DNA from: Reyranella sp. | Lineage (GTDB): Bacteria; Pseudomonadota; Alphaproteobacteria; Reyranellales; Reyranellaceae | Direction: 5' to 3' | Assembly (NCBI GenBank): GCA_019750135.1 | Contig: JAIEOV010000091.1 | Location: forward strand, 1 to 64,000 | DNA: 64,000 nt | In this document: one piece after another, positions 48,507 to 56,899 of the stretch | How the letters are laid out: each line of letters starts with the position of its first letter | Position numbering within the stretch: the first letter of the stretch is position 1 | The notes under the pieces: model-generated | Seen by the model: only the letters and a program-made list of their open reading frames with translations | Databases searched by the model: none | Told to the model about the DNA's origin: nothing | Translations under genes and position numbers: made by a program

Positions 48507-49174
48507 GCCGCACGGTTGCGCAGGATCTCCCAGGCGCGCCGGAAGGCCTGGGCCATCTCGTCGGCCGGCACGGCGCCCGAGAACAGCACATGGCCCTGCA
48601 GCGCGAAGCTCGGCACGCCCTGGATGCCGGCATTGCGCGCCATGTGGTCGGCCGCGGTGACTTCCTTGAGGCCGGCATCGCTCTGTAGCATGCCGGTGAT
48701 GTCGTCGCGCTCCAGCCCGCCCTCGACGCCGAGACGCGTCAGCACCTCGGCGCTGCCGATGTCGGCGCCGTCGCAGAAGTAGCCCTCGAACAGCGCCTCG
48801 ACGACGCCGTCCTGCACGCCCTTCTGGCCGGCCAGCCGGATCAGGCGATGGGCGTCCAGCGTGTTGGGCGTGCGCGTCAGGCGGTCGAGATGGAATTCCA
48901 GGCCGACGGTCGCGGCGGTTTCGGTGATGCGCTCGTCGATCTGGCGCGAGCGCTCGGCGCTGCCGAACTTGGCGAGGCGGTACTGGGCGCGGTCGACGCC
49001 CTCGCGCGGCATGTCGGGATTGAGCTGGAAGGGATGCCAGGCGACGGTGAAGTGCAGGCCCTGCCCGCCCAAAAGGTCGAGCGCGCTCTCGAGATGGCGT
49101 TTGCCGATATAGCACCATGGGCAGATCGCGTCGGAGATGACGTCGATGCGGCCGACCGGCTTTGCCTGGTCCAT
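48503..49174 (-). CDS. DsbA/FrnE-family thiol-disulfide oxidoreductase
   Basis: A 223-residue protein without a signal peptide. The active site is CPWC (residues 18-21) in RIDVISDAICPWCYIGKRHLE, matching the FrnE/2-hydroxychromene-isomerase branch of the DsbA superfamily. The cis-Pro loop is GIQGVPSFALQGHVLFSGA. It probably acts on cytoplasmic thiols. It is convergent with the AsmA gene, overlapping at the stop codons. Confidence 0.9.
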   Translation of the reverse strand: MDQAKPVGRIDVISDAICPWCYIGKRHLESALDLLGGQGLHFTVAWHPFQLNPDMPREGVDRAQYRLAKFGSAERSRQIDERITETAATVGLEFHLDRLTRTPNTLDAHRLIRLAGQKGVQDGVVEALFEGYFCDGADIGSAEVLTRLGVEGGLERDDITGMLQSDAGLKEVTAADHMARNAGIQGVPSFALQGHVLFSGAVPADEMAQAFRRAWEILRNRAA

Positions 49175-49269
49175 GGCTATTTCCTTTTCCTTCCCTGAGG
49201 CACATTTGCGTGTGCCCTATTGCGCAGAAGCCTATACCTGCGTGGAATCCCCGGCAACGAGGAGAGCCC

Positions 49270-49971
49270 ATGCAAAAGATCGAATATCGCTCTGCGCTTA
49301 TCGTCGGCACCGGCCCTGGCCTGAGCGCGTCGTTGGCCCGGCTGTTCACCCGACACGGCCTGGCCGTGTCCCTGGCCGCCCGACAGACCGACAAGCTCGC
49401 CGCGCTGGTCAAGGAGACCGGAGCGGACGCCTATGCCTGCAACGGCGCCGATCCGAAGGAGGTTGCCGGCCTGTTCGAGACGCTCGACGCCAAGGGCCGC
49501 ACGCCCGACGTCGTGGTCTACAATGCGAGCAACCGCGTGCGCGGGCCGCTGGTCGACCTCGCGCCCGACGACGTGAAGCGCGCCATGGAGATCAGCGCCT
49601 TCGGCGGCTTCCTGGTCTCGCAGCAGGCCGCCAGGCGCATGCTGCCGAAGTCGCACGGCGCCATCTTCCTGACCGGCGCCACGGCGGGCGTGAAGGGCTT
49701 CGCGCTCTCGGCGACCTTCGCCATGGGCAAGTTCGCTTTGCGTGGGCTGGCCCAATCGATGGCGCGCGAGCTGTCGCCCAAGGGCATCCATGTCGCCCAC
49801 TTCGTGATCGACGGCGGCATCCGCAGCGAGTCACGCCCGGTGCCGGACAATGCGCCCGACAGCCTCCTCGACCCCGACGCCATCGCCGAAACCTATTGGG
49901 CGACCCTGCAACAGCACCGCAGCGCCTGGAGTTGGGAGATCGAAGTCCGGCCGTGGGTCGAGAAGTTCTAG
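49270..49971 (+). CDS. SDR-family protein with degenerate catalytic residues
   Basis: A 233-residue short-chain dehydrogenase-like protein from ATG 49270 after GAGGAGAGCCC. The Rossmann glycine motif is GTGPGLSASLARLF (residues 13-26) and the YNAS motif is at residues 84-87. The usual YxxxK reads FAMGK (Phe150, Lys154), and the usual catalytic Ser segment reads TGATAG, so both Tyr and Ser are missing. It may be a non-catalytic member or use an alternative mechanism. A perfect hairpin terminator follows at 49974-50002. Confidence 0.82.
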   Translation: MQKIEYRSALIVGTGPGLSASLARLFTRHGLAVSLAARQTDKLAALVKETGADAYACNGADPKEVAGLFETLDAKGRTPDVVVYNASNRVRGPLVDLAPDDVKRAMEISAFGGFLVSQQAARRMLPKSHGAIFLTGATAGVKGFALSATFAMGKFALRGLAQSMARELSPKGIHVAHFVIDGGIRSESRPVPDNAPDSLLDPDAIAETYWATLQQHRSAWSWEIEVRPWVEKF

Positions 49972-49973
49972 CG

Positions 49974-50002
49974 GGGAGCGCGGGCCGGAGGCCCGCGCTC
50001 CC
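49974..50002. terminator. Perfect bidirectional terminator hairpin
   Basis: GGGAGCGCGGGCC (49974-49986) and its exact complement (49990-50002) enclose the loop GGA. It lies between convergent stops at 49971 and 50003. It is the best-conserved of three similar hairpins in the window (also 19316 and 32991). Confidence 0.75.
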
Positions 50003-50665
50003 TTAGAGATGTTCGCGCAGCAGGCTCAGCGCGGTGTGCAGGTCGGGCAGCACCTGCAGGCAGCGGGCGTGGCTTTCCGGCAGAGGCTGCAGCAGGTCGG
50101 GCACCATGAAAGCCATGGTGCCGGCGGCGTGGGCCGCCTCCAAACCGATGTTGGAATCCTCGAAAGCGAGGCAGCGCTCGGGTGCGATGCCGAGCCGGCG
50201 AGCCGCCTCGAGATAGATGTCGGGATGCGGCTTGGGGCGTTCGACGTCGTCACGCGTCGCCAGTGCCGAGAAGCGGTCGGAGATCCCCGCCTTGGCGAGA
50301 TGGCGCTCGGCCGTCCGGCGCTCGGACGACGTCGCCACAGCGAGCGGCAGGCCGCGGTCGGCGAGGAAATCGAGCAGCTCGAGGACGCCGGGCTTCAGCG
50401 GTATGCCGGCCTCCAGCAGTCCGCGCAGCAGTTCGTAGAACCGCGCGCGGAACTCCTCGATGCTGAAGCCGTCGCCGTAGTAGGCCGCGATCATGACGCT
50501 GCATTCCTGCGCCGGTACGCCGACCATGGAATGGCAGAAATCGAGGGCCATCTCGCGGCCGAGCGAACGGGCCGCCTGCTGCATGGCCTCGATGTAGATC
50601 ACCTCGGTGTCGAGCAGCAGGCCGTCCATGTCGAAAAGGGCGGCCGCGACGGGCTTTCTCAGCAT
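50003..50665 (-). CDS. HAD-family phosphatase, tandem copy 2
   Basis: A 220-residue HAD hydrolase from ATG 50665. Motif I DMDGLLLDT (nucleophile Asp near residue 12), motif II VATSSERRTA, the Lys motif RPKPHPDIYLEAARRLG and motif IV FEDSNIGLEAAHAAG are all present. The cap is of the beta-phosphoglucomutase/phosphoglycolate type. It is a close paralogue of the preceding gene; their ends overlap by 7 nt. Substrate unknown. Confidence 0.88.
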   Translation of the reverse strand: MLRKPVAAALFDMDGLLLDTEVIYIEAMQQAARSLGREMALDFCHSMVGVPAQECSVMIAAYYGDGFSIEEFRARFYELLRGLLEAGIPLKPGVLELLDFLADRGLPLAVATSSERRTAERHLAKAGISDRFSALATRDDVERPKPHPDIYLEAARRLGIAPERCLAFEDSNIGLEAAHAAGTMAFMVPDLLQPLPESHARCLQVLPDLHTALSLLREHL

Positions 50666-51330
50666 GGGAAATGCTCGCGCAGCAGCCTCAGCGCCGCGTG
50701 CAGGTCGGGCAGGACATCGACGCACCTGGCCCGACTTTCCGGCAGCGGCTGCACCAGGTCGGGCACCATGAAGGCCATGGTACCGGCAGCATGCGCCGCT
50801 TCCAGCCCGACATTGGAATCCTCGAAGGCGATGCAACGCTCGGGCGCCACGGCCAGCCGGCGCGCCGCCTCGAGGTAGACGTCGGGATGCGGCTTGGTCC
50901 GCTCGACGTCGTCGCGCGTCGCCACCGCCTTGAAGCGGTCGAGCAGACCCGCCTTGCCGAGATGGTTTTCCGCGGTGGGGCGGCGGGCAGAGGTCGCCAC
51001 GGCGAGCGGCAGGCCGTGGCCGTCCAGGAAGTCCAGCAGCTCGACGACGCCCGGCTTCAGCGGAATGCCGGCTTCCGTGCGACGACGCACATGGACCGAG
51101 AAGTGCTGGCGGAACGCCTCGATGTTGAAGCCCTCGCCGTAGTGCGCCTCGATCATGCGATTGCGCACCGGCCCGGTGATGCCGGCGGTCGAATGGCAGA
51201 GGTCGATCGGCATCTCGGGATAGCCGAGCCCGCGCGCCGCCACCTGTATCGCCTCGATGTAGATCGCCTCGGTGTCGAGCAGCAGGCCGTCCATGTCGAA
51301 AAGGGCGGCCGCGACGGGTTGCTTCAGCAT
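50659..51330 (-). CDS. HAD-family phosphatase, tandem copy 1
   Basis: A 223-residue HAD hydrolase from ATG 51330. All motifs are present: DMDGLLLDT, VATSARRPTA, RTKPHPDVYLEAARRL and FEDSNVGLEAAHAAG. It is similar along its full length to the next gene on this strand, with the largest differences in the cap (residues 40-90), so the two may differ in substrate. It lies 10 nt after the MFS transporter gene. Confidence 0.88.
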   Translation of the reverse strand: MLKQPVAAALFDMDGLLLDTEAIYIEAIQVAARGLGYPEMPIDLCHSTAGITGPVRNRMIEAHYGEGFNIEAFRQHFSVHVRRRTEAGIPLKPGVVELLDFLDGHGLPLAVATSARRPTAENHLGKAGLLDRFKAVATRDDVERTKPHPDVYLEAARRLAVAPERCIAFEDSNVGLEAAHAAGTMAFMVPDLVQPLPESRARCVDVLPDLHAALRLLREHFPC

Positions 51331-51340
51331 GGCGTGGGTT

Positions 51341-52492
51341 CTAGAGCGGTTTGCGCGGCGCGGCATCCCTGAAACACAGCGCGGCCGCCATGAACAGCGC
51401 GCAGGCGACGGCCACGAACAGCGGCAGTCCGTGCCTGGTGGTCTGCATGGCAAGGCCGGCCAGCGGCGGGCCGATCAACGCACCGACACCCCAGATCAGG
51501 CCCATGCCGGCATAGATACCGACGAGCGTGCTGCCGGAGAAGCGGCCGCCGACGATTGCCAGCATGATCGTGTAGATGCCCACGAAGGCGCCGCCCCAGA
51601 CGAAGAGCAGCGCGAAGAGGATCCACGGGCCGGCGTCGAGCGCCCAAGGCCAGGCGAGCGCGCCGGCCGCCGACAGCGCCGCCAGGGCGATGATGAGGCG
51701 GCGGCGGTCGATCCGGTCGCCCAGCCAGCCGATCGGCAATTGCAGGACGATGGCGCCGACCATCATGCAGGACATGAGCTGCGTCGCCTGCGCCTCCGTC
51801 CAGCCGGTCGCCATGGCGTAGAGCGCGAGGAAGCTCAGGCCCGCAGTTTCGATCGCCGCGTTCAGCGCCGTCGCCGCCATGGCGATGGGCGCAAGGCGCA
51901 TGGCGCTCAGCAGGTTGCCGCTCGCCGACCGCTCGAAGGCCGGCGCCTTGATCCTCGGCGAGACGATCAAGCCTGCCGCGGCGACTGCCAGCGCCGCGCC
52001 GACCGCATAGGGCAGGAAGCCATCGGTGCCTACGGCGGCGAGGATCAGTGGTCCCAGCGCGAAGCCCAGCGACAGCGCGGTGGTATAGGCCGCCATTGTG
52101 CGGGCGCGGCTCTCCTCGGCGCTGAGCGCGTTCAGCCAGGTCTCGGACAGGACGAACAGGACCTCCGACGCAGCGCCCAGCAGCAGGCGCAACACAAACC
52201 ACAGCCACAGGAAGGGCAGCGCGGGAAAGGCCAGCATCAGCAGCGCCGCCGCCAGGAGCGAGCCCACGATGGCGCGCCGCAGGCCGAGGAAGACGGCCAG
52301 GCGCGGCAGCAGGAACGCCATGGCCAGCACGCCGAGCGCATGCATCGCCGCGTTGGCGCCGATCATGGCTTCGTCCAGGCCCTTCTCGGCGAGATCGAGC
52401 GCAATCAGGGTGGCGGACAGACTGTAGGTCAGCCCGAACACCATGGCGGTGGCGACGATCGCGCCGCGCGCGACCAGGCGGGCGTTGGCCAT
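51341..52492 (-). CDS. Major facilitator superfamily transporter
   Basis: A 383-residue inner-membrane protein with about twelve hydrophobic segments. The loop 2-3 region and the central loop GWLGDRIDRRRLIIAL (MFS motif) are recognisable. The pattern resembles YcaD/YfcJ-type small MFS transporters. Its ATG (52492) overlaps the stop of the preceding HdeD-like gene (ATGA), and the HAD genes follow 10 nt later. The substrate is unknown. Confidence 0.88.
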   Translation of the reverse strand: MANARLVARGAIVATAMVFGLTYSLSATLIALDLAEKGLDEAMIGANAAMHALGVLAMAFLLPRLAVFLGLRRAIVGSLLAAALLMLAFPALPFLWLWFVLRLLLGAASEVLFVLSETWLNALSAEESRARTMAAYTTALSLGFALGPLILAAVGTDGFLPYAVGAALAVAAAGLIVSPRIKAPAFERSASGNLLSAMRLAPIAMAATALNAAIETAGLSFLALYAMATGWTEAQATQLMSCMMVGAIVLQLPIGWLGDRIDRRRLIIALAALSAAGALAWPWALDAGPWILFALLFVWGGAFVGIYTIMLAIVGGRFSGSTLVGIYAGMGLIWGVGALIGPPLAGLAMQTTRHGLPLFVAVACALFMAAALCFRDAAPRKPL

Positions 52493-53727
52493 CAGCGCCT
52501 GCCGCCGCCCAGCCGCGCGGCCAGGGCGATGACGTGGCGCAGCGCACGGGCGTAATCGAGCGCGATGCCCGGCGTCCACGCCATCGCAGCGGCGCGGCGG
52601 CGCATCACGCCGGCGACCCAGAGCTCCGGCAGGAAGAGCAGCCGCATGAGGAAGTAGGGCGAGCGCGCCTCGGCCTCGAACATGCCTTCGAGCCCGGCAT
52701 CGAGCGCCTTGGCGACGCCGCTCGAGCAGTTGCGGTTGGTCAGGTTGTAGGTCGCGTCGCGGCGATAGGCCTTCCAGAAGGCGCGCATCCGCCCGATATC
52801 GAGACCGGCCAGCCGCACGCGCCGGGTCGAAGGGCACCAGTCGGCGATCTCCCCGGCATAGCTCGGCTGGAACAGGCCGGCGACGTCGTTGTCCGGCGTG
52901 GCGCGCAAGACCCCGGTGTATTTCTCGGTACGGCTGATCTCGACGGCGGGATAATGCGAGATGTAGATGTCGGGCGCCTCGAGCGCGGCATGGCCGGTTG
53001 ACACGCGGCCATTCTCGTCGAAGGCAGCGACATAGCGCCGGATGCCGACGGGAGCGAGCGCGCCGGTCGGTGTCCAGACATGGACGGTCACCGTTCCCGG
53101 CTCGCGTTCGGTTGGCGCCTCGTCATCGAGCTCCGACGGCCAGCCGCGCGTCAGCATGGCCGATATCGGCAGACCCTGCGGCAGCCGGCGCAGGCGCAAT
53201 GCAAGCGCGCACAGGCCGGTCGCCGACACCATCAGCAGCAGGCCGACATCGGCACCGGCTTCGCCGGCCCAGTTCGTCGGAAAGGGCAGGTAGGACATGA
53301 TGGCCAGCAGGAACTCGAACCCCGCTCCCCAGAGCGAAAGACGCCATCCCGCGTAACGCACCGTCAAGGCGCTGGCGGCGCGCCAACTTGCATCGGCCAG
53401 CAGGAAGGTACCCGCCAGCATGCCGACGATCATATCGACATGCCAGGGCGCCTCGATGAGCACCAGGGCGATGCCCGTGAACAGGACGGCCTTGGCGATG
53501 CGCAGCTTGCGCTCGACGCCCGCGGTGCCCACGGCGGCGACCAGCGAAATCGCCGCGTCGAGCAGCAGCGGGAAGGCGAAATAGGTCGCGGGAATGCGGG
53601 TGTCGGTGAAGGCATCGACAAAGAAGAAGGCGCCGAGCGCCATCCAGGCGAAGCCGACCAGGAAGAGGATCCACCATTTGCGGCGAACGACGCGGGCGCC
53701 GATCAGGAGGAGGAACAGCTCGATCAT
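52492..53727 (-). CDS. HdeD-like membrane domain fused to a permuted papain-fold domain
   Basis: A 411-residue protein from ATG 53727; an upstream TTG at 53784 is possible. The N-terminal half (residues about 10-185) has six hydrophobic segments resembling HdeD/DUF308 proteins (KWWILFLVGFAWMALGAFFFVDAF). The C-terminal half is soluble, with GHAALEAPDIYISHYPAVE and YNLTNRNCSSGVAKALDAGLEG, where His then Cys fit a circularly permuted papain-like (NlpC/P60-related) hydrolase. The GH-before-NC order is the key clue. It would place a peptidase- or acyltransferase-like domain at the membrane. It is coupled to the MFS gene by an ATGA overlap. Confidence 0.75.
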   Translation of the reverse strand: MIELFLLLIGARVVRRKWWILFLVGFAWMALGAFFFVDAFTDTRIPATYFAFPLLLDAAISLVAAVGTAGVERKLRIAKAVLFTGIALVLIEAPWHVDMIVGMLAGTFLLADASWRAASALTVRYAGWRLSLWGAGFEFLLAIMSYLPFPTNWAGEAGADVGLLLMVSATGLCALALRLRRLPQGLPISAMLTRGWPSELDDEAPTEREPGTVTVHVWTPTGALAPVGIRRYVAAFDENGRVSTGHAALEAPDIYISHYPAVEISRTEKYTGVLRATPDNDVAGLFQPSYAGEIADWCPSTRRVRLAGLDIGRMRAFWKAYRRDATYNLTNRNCSSGVAKALDAGLEGMFEAEARSPYFLMRLLFLPELWVAGVMRRRAAAMAWTPGIALDYARALRHVIALAARLGGGRR

Positions 53728-53798
53728 GCCGCCGGGGGTTTCCTCAGCATGGTTTCGTTCTAAGCTCGCCTCAGGAAACGACAAGCCGGAGAAATCGC

Positions 53799-54149
53799 AT
53801 GCGCATCCACAACATCTACGTCGACGACAAGGGCGAGACGCATTTCCGCGACATCCAGGTCGAATGGAAGCACGAGGGCCGCGGCGGCAAGACCTCGGCG
53901 ACCTTCCCGGCGACCGGCATCATCTTTCGCCAGACGCCCGGCAGCTACGACTACGAATGGCATCCCGCGCCGCGCCGACAGTACATCATCAACCTCGACG
54001 GCGGCGTCAGCATCCAGGCGAGCGACGGCGAGACGCGCATCATCGGCGCAGGCGAGGTGCTGCTGGTCGAGGACACGTCGGGCAAGGGCCATTTCTCCAA
54101 GGCCGTCGAAGGCAAGATGCGCCATTCGATCTTCGTGCCCATCGAGTGA
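53799..54149 (+). CDS. Small cupin-like protein
   Basis: A 116-residue protein from ATG 53799, with CCGGAGAAATCGC upstream. It is a beta-rich single-domain protein: HNIYVDDKGETHFRDIQVEW, GIIFRQTPGSYDYEWHPAPRRQYIINLDGG, and GEVLLVEDTSGKGHFSKAVEG. The His positions (EWHP, KGHF) fit a cupin barrel. Probably a small metal-binding enzyme or binding protein. It lies 102 nt upstream of an aminotransferase gene on the same strand. Confidence 0.78.
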   Translation: MRIHNIYVDDKGETHFRDIQVEWKHEGRGGKTSATFPATGIIFRQTPGSYDYEWHPAPRRQYIINLDGGVSIQASDGETRIIGAGEVLLVEDTSGKGHFSKAVEGKMRHSIFVPIE

Positions 54150-54251
54150 CGAAAGAGGGCCGGTTAGAAAATTTTGAGCCGGGTCCAACGCCGCTCTGGC
54201 TTGCCTCATGCATGATCGCATGCAAGCCCGTGGCCATTTAGGAAGTGAACA

Positions 54252-55538
54252 ATGAGCGTCCAGACCGTCCTCGATCCGACCCGCGATCTCGTCGAACAGG
54301 CCAAGCGCGTGCTGCCCGGCGGCAGCTTCGGCAACATGCCGGCCGAGGTGGTGCTGAAGGAGGGCAAGGGCGGCCGCATCTGGGACGAGGCCGGGCACGA
54401 ATATGTCGACTTCCTGCTGGGCTCGGGGCCGATGTTCGTCGGTCACGCCCATCCCGAGGTGACGGCGGCGGTACAGGCGCAGGTGCCGCTCGGCACGACC
54501 TTCTTCGGCAACAACCGCCACGGCATCGCGCTCGCTGAGGCGATATGCGATGCCGTGCCCTGCGCGGATCAAGTGCGCTTCGTCTGCTCCGGCACAGAGG
54601 CGGACCTCTACGCCATGCGCGCGGTTCGCGCCTTCAAGAAGCGCGACAAGATCCTGAAGTTCGAGGGCGGCTATCACGGCATGAGCGACTATGCGCTGAT
54701 GTCGTTGGCGCCCAAGCGGCCGGGCAACTTCCCGCGGCCGACACCGGATTCCGCCGGCATCCCGAAGTCGGTGCAGGACGAGATGCTGGTCGCCGCCTTC
54801 AACGACATCGAGATGGTGGAGAGCCTGATCGAGGAGCAGAAGAACGACCTCGCCGGCGTGATCGTCGAGCCGTTCCAGCGCCTGATTCCGCCCAAGCCCG
54901 GCTTCCTGCAGGCCCTGCGCGCGGTCACCGCCAAGCACGACATCCCGCTGATCTTCGACGAGGTCGTGACCGGCTTCCGCTTCGCCTATGGCGGTGCGCA
55001 GGAGTATTACGGCGTCACACCCGATCTCTGCAGCCTGGGCAAGATCGTGGGCGGCGGCTTCGCGCTCGCCGCCATCGCCGGCCGCGCCGATATCATGAAG
55101 CACTTCGACCGGCTGGCCATGACCGACGAAGACTACATCTTCCAGGTCGGAACGCTGTCGGGCAATCCGGTGGCGGCCGTCGCCGGCCTCGCCACCCTGG
55201 AGATCCTGAAGCGGCCGGGCGCCTACGAGCAGGTGTTCGCGACGGGCCGCGAGCTGATGCAGGCGCTCGACGGGCTCCTGAAGAAGGCCGGCATTCCTGC
55301 CCAGGTGATCGGCGAGCCGCCCTTGTTCGACGTCGTCTTCACCGACCAGCCGATCAAGGACTATCGCGACACGCTGAAGGGCGACAAGGCGCTGGCCACG
55401 CGCTTCAACCAGGCTTTGCGCGCCCGCGGCATCATGAAGGGCGAGTCGAAGTATTACGTCAGCCTCGCCCATACCCGCGCCGACATCGACCACACGATCA
55501 ACGCCTGGACCGAGGCGGTCGCGGAGCTGGCGCGCTAG
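54252..55538 (+). CDS. Class III aminotransferase (glutamate-1-semialdehyde aminomutase-like)
   Basis: A 428-residue PLP-dependent enzyme. Class III features are KRVLPGGSFGNMPAEVVLKEGKG-type N-terminus with GGRIWDEAGHEYVDFLLGSGP, CSGTEADLYAMRAVRAF, IFDEVVTGFRF and the PLP Lys264 in SLGKIVGGGFALAA. Length and order match GSA aminomutase and related aminotransferases; the true substrate may be another amino compound. The frame ends 2 nt before the next membrane protein gene, so they are co-transcribed. Confidence 0.9.
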   Translation: MSVQTVLDPTRDLVEQAKRVLPGGSFGNMPAEVVLKEGKGGRIWDEAGHEYVDFLLGSGPMFVGHAHPEVTAAVQAQVPLGTTFFGNNRHGIALAEAICDAVPCADQVRFVCSGTEADLYAMRAVRAFKKRDKILKFEGGYHGMSDYALMSLAPKRPGNFPRPTPDSAGIPKSVQDEMLVAAFNDIEMVESLIEEQKNDLAGVIVEPFQRLIPPKPGFLQALRAVTAKHDIPLIFDEVVTGFRFAYGGAQEYYGVTPDLCSLGKIVGGGFALAAIAGRADIMKHFDRLAMTDEDYIFQVGTLSGNPVAAVAGLATLEILKRPGAYEQVFATGRELMQALDGLLKKAGIPAQVIGEPPLFDVVFTDQPIKDYRDTLKGDKALATRFNQALRARGIMKGESKYYVSLAHTRADIDHTINAWTEAVAELAR

Positions 55539-55540
55539 GC

Positions 55541-56899
55541 ATGCTCTCGGCGACGGCGCTGCGCAGGACGACGCTCGTCGTCCTGTGGGCGTACGGGCTG
55601 TGGTACAGCTGGGAGAGCTGCGGCCTGTCGGGCGACGGATCGTATTTCCTGCTCGAGATCGTGCGCGTCGGCGGGTTCCTGCCCGAAGACTTCTATCCAA
55701 CGCGCGCCTATCCCAATGCGATCAGCCAGGTCCTGGTGGTCCTGGCGATCCAGGCCGGCGTGACCGACCTGCACTGGCTCGCGCGTCTGTCGTCGTTCGG
55801 CTGGTTCGCCCTGCCGGCGCTGCTCTATTCGCTCGCCCTCGTTCGCGTGCGCCACGATGCCGTGCTGCAGGCTGCTGTCGTGGCAGTCCTCGGCATCGTG
55901 TTCATGACCACGTCGTTCATGGTCGTCTCCGAGCATATCCCGGCCTACGCAGCGGCGCTGGCGGCCGCGGCCTGGCTCGCGGCGTCGGACCGTCTGCGCC
56001 TGGCCGACGGCCTCGTGCTGCTGGCCATCGCGATACTGTCGCTCAAGACCTACGAGGCCTTCATCTATTTCGGGCCGCTGCTGGCGGCGATGACGGCGTG
56101 GACGGTGCTCCGCTCACCGTCGCGGCCCACTGCGGCGACCGTCCTGCATGGTCTGGCCGCAGCACTCTTCCTTGGTGCGGCCTGGCTCGCGGCGCGCGCC
56201 ATCATGACCTATGACGACGACGTCTACTTCGCTTCCGCCAGCAACGAGGCCTGGGACTTCAAGAAGAACCCGACTTTCTGCCTGTCGATCATGGCGGCGC
56301 TCATCGTCGTGCTGTGGGCGCTGGCCCGGCCGCAGGACCTGGCCGGAAGCCGGCCCTACCGATGGACCGGCCTCGCCCTCGCGGCGCTCGCGCTCGCGCC
56401 CTTGTTGACCTTGATCACCCCCTTGTTCGGCCCGCCATACCTCTACGGCCAGAACATTGCGCGCATGGCGGCCGGCCCGGTGATCGTGGCGATTATTGTC
56501 TTCATGTGGGTGCACAAGTCGACCTCGCCCCTCAAGCCGAAGGCCTTCGCCGTGCTGGCCTCGACCGATGCCGGACGGCGGCTGCTCGCCTTCGCCTGCC
56601 TCCTCTTCCTCGCGACGCTGCCCTGGAACGTGATGCTGGTACGGCTCTATGCCTCGTATCTCGACGTCGTGAAGGAGGCGACCAAGGTACGTGGCGGCGT
56701 CATCGCCTTCGAAGCGACCCGGCTGCCCTCCCTGCCGTACCTGTTGCAGGGCGAGGCCTGGACGATGCCGATGACCAGCGCGATCGTGAGCCAGCCTCCC
56801 GGCCACGGCATGATCGCGCCGCCGCAGGCATACAAGGGCTGGCAGCCCTTCCCATTGTCGGAAATGCCCGACCTCGGCCGCTTCCGCTGGCGCGATTGA
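55541..56899 (+). CDS. Polytopic membrane protein, glycosyltransferase-like
   Basis: A 452-residue protein from ATG 55541, which follows the aminotransferase stop by 2 nt. About ten hydrophobic segments. Its aromatic and acidic first loop (GLSGDGSYFLLEIVRVGGFLPEDFYPTRAYP) resembles the periplasmic acceptor loop of membrane glycosyl- or mannosyltransferases, but no family can be named with confidence. Its stop is directly abutted by the stop of the next, convergent gene. Confidence 0.75.
   Translation: MLSATALRRTTLVVLWAYGLWYSWESCGLSGDGSYFLLEIVRVGGFLPEDFYPTRAYPNAISQVLVVLAIQAGVTDLHWLARLSSFGWFALPALLYSLALVRVRHDAVLQAAVVAVLGIVFMTTSFMVVSEHIPAYAAALAAAAWLAASDRLRLADGLVLLAIAILSLKTYEAFIYFGPLLAAMTAWTVLRSPSRPTAATVLHGLAAALFLGAAWLAARAIMTYDDDVYFASASNEAWDFKKNPTFCLSIMAALIVVLWALARPQDLAGSRPYRWTGLALAALALAPLLTLITPLFGPPYLYGQNIARMAAGPVIVAIIVFMWVHKSTSPLKPKAFAVLASTDAGRRLLAFACLLFLATLPWNVMLVRLYASYLDVVKEATKVRGGVIAFEATRLPSLPYLLQGEAWTMPMTSAIVSQPPGHGMIAPPQAYKGWQPFPLSEMPDLGRFRWRD

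Noticed and set aside
54545..56899. 784-codon frame overlapping the aminotransferase in another phase
   Set aside because: The first 332 codons are an Arg/Ala-rich shadow of the aminotransferase; the real membrane protein starts at ATG 55541.
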